From positions 63,713-79,616 of the forward strand of contig PATA01000011.1 of assembly GCA_002713495.1 (NCBI GenBank): a stretch of DNA of 15,904 nt, written 5' to 3'. Position numbers and translations under genes: made by a program. The notes under the pieces were generated by a model that was not told the DNA's origin, made no database searches, and saw only the letters and a list, made by a program, of their open reading frames with translations. The DNA is from Flavobacteriaceae bacterium. GTDB lineage: Bacteria > Bacteroidota > Bacteroidia > Flavobacteriales > Flavobacteriaceae. Of the stretch, positions 7,556-13,481 are shown in pieces. Positions within the stretch are counted from its first letter, which is position 1; every line of letters begins with the position of its first letter.

Positions 7556-8311
7556 ATGAAATTAATAGCTGAAAAAATAGAAAAATCATATAGAGGAAAA
7601 GGGTTTGATGATTTTTTTACAAAAAAAAAAGTTGTTAACAAGGTATCATTATCATTAAGTCAAGGAGAAATTGTAGGACTTCTTGGCCCAAATGGAGCGG
7701 GTAAAACAACCTCTTTTTACATGATAGTTGGACTCATTAAACCTGATAACGGTAAAATATTTATTAATAATGATGAAATAACTGATTTCCCAATGTATAA
7801 AAGAGCTCAAAATGGGATTGGGTATCTTGCTCAGGAAGCCTCAGTTTTCCGAAAAATGAGTGTAGAAGAAAATATTTTAAGTGTTCTCCAGTTAACAAAT
7901 TTATCCAAGTCTGAGCAAAAAAATAAGACAGAATCTTTACTTGAAGAGTTTGGTTTGGTCCAAATAAGAAAAAACAGAGGAGATCTTTTGTCAGGAGGAG
8001 AAAGAAGAAGAACTGAAATAGCAAGAGCATTAGCAACTGATCCAAAATTTGTATTATTAGATGAGCCTTTTGCCGGTGTTGATCCAATCGCTGTTGAGGA
8101 TATTCAAAAAATTATATCTCATCTTAAAAATAAAAACATAGGTATATTAATAACAGATCACAATGTTCAAGAAACACTTGCAATAACAGATAAAACTTAC
8201 CTTATGTTTGAAGGTAAAATTTTAAAAGAAGGAACACCTGAGGAATTAGCAAAGGATGAAATGGTAAGAAAAGTATATTTAGGAAAAAACTTTGAGTTAA
8301 GAAAGAAATAA
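7556..8311 (+). CDS. lptB: LPS export ABC transporter ATP-binding protein
   Basis: The ATPase of the LptB2FG complex that pulls LPS out of the inner membrane and pushes it along the Lpt bridge. 251 residues with Walker A GPNGAGKT (44-51), Q-loop Q93 in YLAQEAS, signature LSGGE (145-149) followed by [10 protein letters not shown], Walker B FVLLDE with catalytic E170, and the H-loop in [10 protein letters not shown] (H202). The combined [11 protein letters not shown] and YLGKNFEL C-terminus distinguishes it from generic ABC ATPases. Compared with E. coli LptB and remembered Bacteroidota homologues, there are about nine extra residues (around 16-24) between the first two strands, ending in a run of ten A (7621-7630). 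It is a plausible last gene of a kdsD-tatC-lptB operon, which links KDO synthesis to LPS export. Confidence 0.95.
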   Translation: MKLIAEKIEKSYRGKGFDDFFTKKKVVNKVSLSLSQGEIVGLLGPNGAGKTTSFYMIVGLIKPDNGKIFINNDEITDFPMYKRAQNGIGYLAQEASVFRKMSVEENILSVLQLTNLSKSEQKNKTESLLEEFGLVQIRKNRGDLLSGGERRRTEIARALATDPKFVLLDEPFAGVDPIAVEDIQKIISHLKNKNIGILITDHNVQETLAITDKTYLMFEGKILKEGTPEELAKDEMVRKVYLGKNFELRKK

Positions 8312-8321
8312 TAGATTAAAC

Positions 8322-8351
8322 ATTAGTTAAAAAACTTAATTAAAATTTTTT
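8322..8351 (+). terminator. Weak candidate terminator after lptB
   Basis: Just after the lptB stop, arms ATTAGTT and AACTTAAT can pair with one bulged base around an A-rich loop, and a run of six T follows at 8346-8351. The stem is AT-only, so it would be weak. It may separate lptB from the permease module, or transcription may simply continue. Confidence 0.25.
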
Positions 8352-8380
8352 ACTTTTAAACAGACCAATTTAGCTCCATA

Positions 8381-9376
8381 ATGTTTATTGTAACATCATA
8401 TTTAACGGCAGTTATTTTATGCATAATAACGATGATATGTTGGGGGTCATGGGCTAATACTCAAAAAATAACTTCTAAAGAATGGGGTTTTCCATTATTT
8501 TATTGGGACTATACTATAGGTATAATTTTATTATCGTTAATATTCGGATTCACCTTGGGAAGCTCAGGAGATTTAGGAGCTAATTTCATTGAAAACTTAG
8601 CTCAAAGTTCTTTTAACTCTATTTCATTTGCTCTTTTAGGAGGTATAATCTTCAACATAGCGAATTTACTTTTAGTGGCAGCCATAGAGATTGCAGGTAT
8701 GGCAATTGCTTTTCCAATTGGAATTGGAATTGCTCTTGTTCAGGGTGTATTGGTAAATTATATAGCAGTACCGGATGGAAATCCCAAACTTCTCTTTTCT
8801 GGTGTTTTACTAGTTACAATAGCTATTGTTTTAGATGCCTTAGCATACCAAAAAATAGGATCTAAAAAATCCACTTCAAAAGGAATTCTAGTATCAATAT
8901 GTGCAGGTGTTTTAATGGGTTTCTTTTACAGATTTGTAGCTGCCTCTATTTCAGAAAATTTTGAAATTATTGAATCAGGAAAACTTACACCTTACACTGC
9001 AACTTTTTTATTCTCCATAGGAATACTTCTCTCAAATTTTATTTTTAATACCTTATTTATGTATAAGCCCTTGAGTGGTAAAAAAGTTACTTATTCAGAC
9101 TATTTCAAAAAAGGATCAGTAAGGTTGCACTTAATAGGAATTTTGGGTGGTGTAATATGGTGCACAGGTATGATATTAAACATCATTGCTGCTGGAAAAG
9201 CTGGTTACGCTGTATCCTATGGTTTAGGTCAAGGAGCTACCATGATTGCAGCTTTTTGGGGGGTATTCATTTGGAAAGAATTTAAAAATGCCCCTGAGGG
9301 TGTAAATAAATTGATCAGTTTAATGTTTTTTTTATTTATCTCTGGATTAACAATTATAATTCTTGCTAAATTATAA
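8381..9376 (+). CDS. DMT-type permease, probable sugar/nucleoside uptake
   Basis: An integral inner-membrane transporter of 331 residues with about ten membrane segments (roughly 5-22, 43-60, 82-102, 104-128, 137-154, 169-188, 205-226, 250-270, 276-297 and 310-329). It resembles the ten-helix drug/metabolite transporter superfamily, near the GRP sugar-transporter (GlcU/RhaT-like) and ureide-permease-like branches. Recognisable conserved stretches are WGSWANTQK (21-29), FYWDYTIG (40-47) and SYGLGQGATMIAAFWG (279-294). Two similar halves suggest the usual internal duplication. The substrate is not readable from sequence; because ribokinase begins two bases after its stop, ribose, a nucleoside or a similar pentose compound is the best inference. 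It is the first gene of the permease-rbsK-cupin block; the 69-base gap from lptB leaves room for its own promoter, though I see no good consensus. Confidence 0.82.
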   Translation: MFIVTSYLTAVILCIITMICWGSWANTQKITSKEWGFPLFYWDYTIGIILLSLIFGFTLGSSGDLGANFIENLAQSSFNSISFALLGGIIFNIANLLLVAAIEIAGMAIAFPIGIGIALVQGVLVNYIAVPDGNPKLLFSGVLLVTIAIVLDALAYQKIGSKKSTSKGILVSICAGVLMGFFYRFVAASISENFEIIESGKLTPYTATFLFSIGILLSNFIFNTLFMYKPLSGKKVTYSDYFKKGSVRLHLIGILGGVIWCTGMILNIIAAGKAGYAVSYGLGQGATMIAAFWGVFIWKEFKNAPEGVNKLISLMFFLFISGLTIIILAKL

Positions 9377-9378
9377 AT

Positions 9379-10290
9379 ATGTCAAAAGTTATAGTCATTG
9401 GAAGCAGTAATACCGATATGGTTTTTGAAACTCCAAAATTTCCGAATAAAGGGGAAACTGTTGTTGGAGGAAAATTTGAGGTCTTTTCAGGAGGGAAAGG
9501 AGCTAATCAAGCCGTAGCAGCAGCAAGAGCAGGAAGCAATGTTTTATTCTTAACCAAAGTGGGAGATGATAATTTTGGAAGAAATGCAATCAATCAATAT
9601 AAAAATGAAGGAATAGAAACTTCATATATACAAAGGCAAAAAGGGGTGGCTTCAGGGACAGCAATGATTATGGTTCATAAAAAATCAGGTGAAAATTCAA
9701 TAATTGTAGCACCAGGTTCAAATAGTTATCTAGACAATAAAGATGTTGACTCAATTTCAAGACAAATTAGAAAAAATGATATAGTTTTATGTCAATTAGA
9801 AGTTCCAATTGAAACAGTTAATTACGTGCTCTCGTTGGCAAAACGAAAAAAAGCGATAACTATTTTAAATCCAGCTCCCTATAAAAAAATAAGTCATAAT
9901 TTTTTAAGAAAAGTTGATATAATTACACCAAATGAAACAGAAACATTTGCTTTAACTGGTATAAAATTAACCGATAATAATAATATTGAAAAAGCGGCTA
10001 GTTACTTACTTAAAGTTGTAAAAAAAGCAGTAATTATTACTTTAGGTAAAAAAGGAGTTTATTTCACATCAAAACAAATAAAAGGTCAATTTTTATCTAG
10101 TTCAAAAGTTAATGTAATTGACACTACGGCTGCTGGAGATGTCTTCAATGGATATTTTGCCTCAGAATTAGCAAAGAATAAAAAAATTATTGACTCTATC
10201 AAGATGGCAATAAAAGCAGCTTCAATATCAGTTACAAGAAAGGGTGCTCAACCCTCAATACCATTAAATTCAGAACTTAATAAACTATGA
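9379..10290 (+). CDS. rbsK: Ribokinase (PfkB family)
   Basis: Phosphorylates D-ribose to ribose 5-phosphate with ATP in the cytoplasm. 303 residues, the normal length. Family features: N-terminal substrate Asp in NTD (11-13), PfkB signature 1 GGKGANQAVAAARAG (38-52), EVP (141-143), NPAP (164-167), TPNETE (183-188) and signature 2 DTTAAGDVFNG (248-258), with the catalytic base D254 and anion hole in AAGD. The GGKGANQA and DTTAAGD combination favours ribokinase over fructokinase or adenosine kinase, although a related sugar or nucleoside kinase is possible. It starts two bases after the permease stop, and its TGA overlaps the cupin ATG (ATGA), so all three should be translated together. No rbsD, rbsABC or LacI-type regulator is in view. 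Confidence 0.92.
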   Translation: MSKVIVIGSSNTDMVFETPKFPNKGETVVGGKFEVFSGGKGANQAVAAARAGSNVLFLTKVGDDNFGRNAINQYKNEGIETSYIQRQKGVASGTAMIMVHKKSGENSIIVAPGSNSYLDNKDVDSISRQIRKNDIVLCQLEVPIETVNYVLSLAKRKKAITILNPAPYKKISHNFLRKVDIITPNETETFALTGIKLTDNNNIEKAASYLLKVVKKAVIITLGKKGVYFTSKQIKGQFLSSSKVNVIDTTAAGDVFNGYFASELAKNKKIIDSIKMAIKAASISVTRKGAQPSIPLNSELNKL

Positions 10291-10649
10291 AAAAAATTAT
10301 CAATCTAAAAAAGAAATTTAATAAATTCCATGATTGTTGGTCGCCAAAAATAATTGCTGGATTCAATAATCAGGAAATAAAACTCGTAAAAATTAAAGGA
10401 AATTTCATTTCGCATAAACATAATGAAACAGATGAAGTTTTTATAGTTTTGAATGGAAAATTAAATATCGAATTCGAAGATAAAACTCTAGTTATAAATG
10501 AGGGAGAAATGATTGTAATCCCAAGTGGAGAAATACATAGACCTTACAGTGACGAAGAGTGTAAAATAATTTTAATTGAAAGAAAAAATACTCTCAATAC
10601 AGGTGATAAAAAAAATGATTTAACCTCCCCAAAAAATATTTGGATATAG
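10287..10649 (+). CDS. Small cupin-domain protein, function unknown
   Basis: A 120-residue single-domain protein of the cupin-2 superfamily. The first cupin motif is visible as HKHNETDEVFIVLNGKL (43-59) with metal-ligand candidates H43, H45 and E50; the second motif has IPSGEIHRP (78-86) with H84. These four residues form the usual 3-His/1-Glu metal site, so it probably binds a divalent metal. The N-terminus includes DCWSPKIIA, a feature of a widespread family of small stand-alone cupins. The reaction is unknown; with a permease and ribokinase ahead of it, a sugar-related isomerase, sensing or binding role is possible but unproven. It overlaps rbsK by four bases. The convergent pssA stop is 12 bases away and no convincing terminator lies between. 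Confidence 0.85.
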   Translation: MKKIINLKKKFNKFHDCWSPKIIAGFNNQEIKLVKIKGNFISHKHNETDEVFIVLNGKLNIEFEDKTLVINEGEMIVIPSGEIHRPYSDEECKIILIERKNTLNTGDKKNDLTSPKNIWI

Positions 10650-10661
10650 GTAGGTTAAATT

Positions 10662-11411
10662 TTATGTCTGAAATAAAATCCAATTTCTTGTGGCCGAAAG
10701 CAACAGATAAATAACGATAATTATGGGGAAAGCAGCAGCACTGTAGTAATAGAGTAAAGGGGTAGATAAAAAAAGTAGTAGAATAGGATAAATTAAAGTA
10801 TCAAACTTTAAGTTTAAATTATTTTTGAATGAAAATAACCTCCAATTGCTGTTCATTAAAAAAACAAAAAATACAGTTATAAATATCAAAACATATGCAG
10901 ACTTTAGATAATTTGAAATGAATAAAAATGATGAATTATCTATAAATAAAGGAAGGCTACAAAAAAATATTGAATTTGCAGGGGTGGGTAAACCAAAAAA
11001 ATCTGATGATTTTGATTCTCTGATATTAAATTTTGCTAATCTGAATGCAGCTCCTAATGGGATTAGAAATGCTATTAATGCTATAGGAGCTATTGAAAAA
11101 ATAACATCCTGATTAAATAAATTTAATTTAAAATGACTAACTATTACTCCACTCCTCAAAAATAATTGATAAACTACTATCCCTGGTACAAAACCACTTG
11201 TTATTAGATCGGCCAAGGAATCTAGTTGTAAACCAAGCTTGCTAGTAACATTCAACAATCTTGCTAAAAGACCATCAAATAAATCGAAAAATATTCCAAC
11301 CAAGACCATTAAAAAAGCAGCATCAAATTGATTTAATGTTGCGAGAACACATGCGATACAACCGCATATAAGATTTGCTGATGTAATAAAGTTTGGTATA
11401 TATTTTAACAT
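10662..11411 (-). CDS. pssA: CDP-diacylglycerol-serine O-phosphatidyltransferase
   Basis: An integral membrane enzyme that joins CDP-diacylglycerol and serine to give phosphatidylserine, the precursor of phosphatidylethanolamine. The CDP-alcohol phosphatidyltransferase signature D-x2-DG-x2-AR-x8-G-x3-D-x3-D is complete: D43, D46, G47, A50, R51, G60, D64 and D68. The N-terminal PNFITSANLICG stretch and about six to eight hydrophobic segments across the 249 residues match bacterial PssA of the membrane type. Another CDP-alcohol transferase (e.g. PgsA) is less likely given that N-terminus and the length. ATG start at 11411, divergent from lnt with 82 bases between. No psd gene is in the window. 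The gene seems monocistronic, flanked by genes on the other strand at both ends. Confidence 0.9.
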   Translation of the reverse strand: MLKYIPNFITSANLICGCIACVLATLNQFDAAFLMVLVGIFFDLFDGLLARLLNVTSKLGLQLDSLADLITSGFVPGIVVYQLFLRSGVIVSHFKLNLFNQDVIFSIAPIALIAFLIPLGAAFRLAKFNIRESKSSDFFGLPTPANSIFFCSLPLFIDNSSFLFISNYLKSAYVLIFITVFFVFLMNSNWRLFSFKNNLNLKFDTLIYPILLLFLSTPLLYYYSAAAFPIIIVIYLLLSATRNWILFQT

Positions 11412-11493
11412 ATTTTACTTATATGGTTCAAAAAAACAAATATTTATCTTAATTGAAGCTAAAAAGTTTAAAAAAAATTAACTTTCGAAAAAA

Positions 11494-13110
11494 ATGCTAA
11501 TGAATAAAACTTATACATCACTATCCTTAATTTCTGCATTTCTTTTTTTTGTAGGATGGCCAACCTTTGGTTATCCAATATTTCTTTTTTTAATTTTTGT
11601 ACCAATTTTTATAATCCAAAAAAAAATTGAAGAGGATGTAATAAAATATAAAACGATAAGGTTTTTCTTTTTTTGTTACTTGACTTTTTTACTGTGGAAC
11701 TTATCGACAACTTGGTGGTTGATAAATGCTTCTCTACCTGGAATGATTCTTGCTAACACATTAAATTCCTTATTTTTTTGCATTATCTTTTTGATTTTTC
11801 AATGGGCCAAAAAAAGACTTCCATTGAATAGCTCCTATGTTTTACTTGTTAGCACATGGATTTCTTTTGAAAAACTTCATTTATACTGGAGTATTTCATG
11901 GCCATGGTTAAATCTTGGTAATGGATTCTCAGACACTATTTACTGGGTTCAATGGTATGAATTCACAGGTATTATGGGTGGTACTTTATGGATTTTAATT
12001 ATAAATATTCTACTTTTTGAAACTTTTAAAAACTTTAAAAAGCCCTATACAATCAAAAATATTTTATATAAGAGTTCAAAGCCAATTATTGGAATTGCAT
12101 CCCCAATACTGATTTCATTAATAATATATGTAAATCTAGAAAATTCAGAAACCAAAATAAAAGTATTATCTGTTCAACCAAATATTGATCCTTACAACGA
12201 AAAATATCTTTATTCTAATGAAGGTTTACTTTTAAAATTTAATGAACAAATAAGAAAATATTACAACGAAGATATAGACTATATACTTTTACCGGAAACA
12301 TACTTTTCCGAGGGTTTCGGTGAAAGACTTAATAATTTTCAATACAATGAACTTAATAAAAAAATTCAATTATCACTAAATAAATTAAAACAATCTCAAC
12401 TAATAGCAGGAATTCAATTTTACAACACATATTTGGATTTGAACCGAACTGAAACATCAAATAAAATAAGAAAAAATCTCTGGATCGATTATTATAATTC
12501 AGCAATTTCATCATCTTCAGAAGGAAGAATAAATTATTATCATAAATCAAAATTAGTTGTTGGGGTAGAGACACTACCCTATGCAAAATTTATCATGCCA
12601 ATTTTTGGTAAATATATGATCGATCTAGGCGGAACTGTATCCAATAGGGTAACGCAAAAAAACAGATCTGTTTTTAAACATCATCAAAAAAAAATATTTT
12701 CTGCTCCAGTTATTTGTTATGAATCAATTTACGGGGAGTTCGTAGCTGAGTACATAAGACTCGGAGCTGATTTTTTTGCAATAATTTCAAATGATGCATG
12801 GTGGGGAAATACACCGGGTCATAGACAATTATTAAGCTACACAAGGTTAAGAGCCATAGAAAACAGAAGATCAATAGCAAGAAGTGCAAATACAGGGATT
12901 TCAGCATTTATAAATGAAAAAGGTGAATATTTAAAAAAACTTGATTATGAAGTAAAAGGTACGATCCTAGGTCAACTACCAATTATTAAAAGAATCACTT
13001 TCTATACTAGATATGGAGATTATCTTGGACGGATAGGTATCTTGTTATTTTTATTATATTTTTTTATTGCAGCAAGTGGAAGATTAAAATTGGACAAAAA
13101 AAATTATTAA
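11494..13110 (+). CDS. lnt: Apolipoprotein N-acyltransferase
   Basis: Adds the third acyl chain to the N-terminal cysteine of lipoproteins at the periplasmic face of the inner membrane. 538 residues. The N-terminal half carries about seven hydrophobic segments (between 8 and 212) plus a C-terminal one (about 510-528). The periplasmic nitrilase domain (about 222-490) has the triad: E268 in LLPETYF, K351 in YYHKSKLV, and C408 in VICYESIYGE. A WWGNTPGHRQLL loop and RLRAIENRRSIARSANTGIS follow, as in Lnt. After the catalytic Lys the usual LVPFGE is LVVGVE. The start is ATG 11494; a second ATG two codons later (11500) is equally acceptable. A loose promoter match, TTG-N23-TAACTTTC, ends at 11486, very near the start codon. 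Confidence 0.93.
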   Translation: MLMNKTYTSLSLISAFLFFVGWPTFGYPIFLFLIFVPIFIIQKKIEEDVIKYKTIRFFFFCYLTFLLWNLSTTWWLINASLPGMILANTLNSLFFCIIFLIFQWAKKRLPLNSSYVLLVSTWISFEKLHLYWSISWPWLNLGNGFSDTIYWVQWYEFTGIMGGTLWILIINILLFETFKNFKKPYTIKNILYKSSKPIIGIASPILISLIIYVNLENSETKIKVLSVQPNIDPYNEKYLYSNEGLLLKFNEQIRKYYNEDIDYILLPETYFSEGFGERLNNFQYNELNKKIQLSLNKLKQSQLIAGIQFYNTYLDLNRTETSNKIRKNLWIDYYNSAISSSSEGRINYYHKSKLVVGVETLPYAKFIMPIFGKYMIDLGGTVSNRVTQKNRSVFKHHQKKIFSAPVICYESIYGEFVAEYIRLGADFFAIISNDAWWGNTPGHRQLLSYTRLRAIENRRSIARSANTGISAFINEKGEYLKKLDYEVKGTILGQLPIIKRITFYTRYGDYLGRIGILLFLLYFFIAASGRLKLDKKNY

Positions 13111-13136
13111 TTAAATATAAAAAAAGTAGTAAATAG

Positions 13137-13166
13137 TTGTTCAGTTTAATAAAGATTATATTTTTG
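13137..13166 (+). promoter_or_regulatory. Bacteroidota-type promoter for the DUF2795 gene
   Basis: TTG at 13137-13139, then 19 bases, then TATTTTTG at 13159-13166, which fits the published Bacteroidota consensus TTG-N17-23-TAnnTTTG exactly. Transcription would begin near 13170-13173, giving a leader of about 10 bases before the ATG at 13183. A 12-base palindrome TTTTTGCAAAAA (13161-13172) covers the -7 box and the expected start point and could be an operator, or chance. Confidence 0.6.
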
Positions 13167-13182
13167 CAAAAAAATAATTATA

Positions 13183-13404
13183 ATGTATTGGACATTAGAA
13201 CTTGCCTCATATTTGAGTGATGCTCCCTGGCCAGCGACCAAAGATGAATTGATAGATTTTGCAATTCGTACTGGAGCACCTTTGGAAGTTGTTGAAAATC
13301 TCCAATCCATGGAGGATGAGGGTGATGTTTATGAATCGATTGAAGAGATCTGGCCTGATTTCCCAACTGAAGAGGATTATTTGTGGAACGAAGATGAATA
13401 TTAA
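13183..13404 (+). CDS. DUF2795 small acidic protein upstream of secA
   Basis: A 73-residue protein of the DUF2795 family, function unknown. Visible features: an aromatic N-terminus (MYWTLELASYL), PWPATKDELIDFAI (15-28), APLEVVENLQ and a C-terminus rich in Asp, Glu, Trp and Tyr. I count 21 acidic residues against one Lys and one Arg, so it is strongly negative at neutral pH. No signal peptide, membrane segment or cysteine is seen, so it is probably cytosolic. The AP-x-E-V-x-E-N helix pattern resembles the small helical DUF2795 fold. I recall near-identical proteins next to secA in many Bacteroidota. It has its own well-formed promoter and intrinsic terminator, so it is a single-gene unit and not simply the first gene of a secA operon. 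A DNA-mimic or partner-binding role is conceivable but speculative. Confidence 0.88.
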   Translation: MYWTLELASYLSDAPWPATKDELIDFAIRTGAPLEVVENLQSMEDEGDVYESIEEIWPDFPTEEDYLWNEDEY

Positions 13405-13419
13405 ATTCAATTTCAAATT

Positions 13420-13449
13420 AAAAAAAGTCTCTTTCGAGGCTTTTTTTTT
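13420..13449 (+). terminator. Strong intrinsic terminator after the DUF2795 gene
   Basis: Seven A then GTCTC, a TTTC loop, then GAGGC and nine T. The RNA stem is 12 base pairs with one G-U wobble (U13428 with G13439) and a four-base loop, followed by a U-run at 13441-13449. It starts 15 bases after the DUF2795 stop and is the only textbook Rho-independent terminator in the window. The A-run before the stem means the reverse transcript would also have a U-tail, but no opposing gene ends here. Confidence 0.88.
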
Positions 13450-13460
13450 GCGTACATTTG
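13433..13460 (+). promoter_or_regulatory. Candidate secA promoter inside/after the terminator
   Basis: TACATTTG at 13453-13460 matches the TAnnTTTG -7 box perfectly, 21 bases before the secA ATG. At the right distance (17 bases) the upstream box would be TTC (13433-13435), one mismatch from TTG, lying in the loop of the preceding terminator hairpin. The same octamer TACATTTG occurs upstream of kdsD. Confidence 0.45.
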
Positions 13461-13481
13461 AAGGGATTAAATTCGGTTATT

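Noticed and set aside
8714..8733. Tandem GGAATT/AATTGG repeats in the permease gene
   Set aside because: They follow from the membrane-helix motif PIGIGIA and do not extend beyond it.
10659..10679. ATTTTAT/ATAAAAT hairpin at the cupin/pssA convergence as a bidirectional terminator
   Set aside because: The stem is entirely A-T, loop seven bases, and no U-tract follows on either strand; most of it is pssA coding sequence.
10918..11112. 64-residue open frame on the plus strand within pssA, and similar short frames elsewhere (e.g. 7764-8087 minus, 15161-15478 minus)
   Set aside because: Each lies wholly inside a gene with clear family motifs in another frame and shows no protein-like features of its own.
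11453..11486. TTG-N23-TAACTTTC as the lnt promoter
   Set aside because: The -7 box has one mismatch, spacing is at the limit, and the start point would fall on the first ATG; mentioned under lnt only.
12563..12579. GGGTAG/CTACCC hairpin inside lnt
   Set aside because: Only six perfect pairs; it encodes the conserved segment next to the catalytic Lys, so protein constraint explains it.
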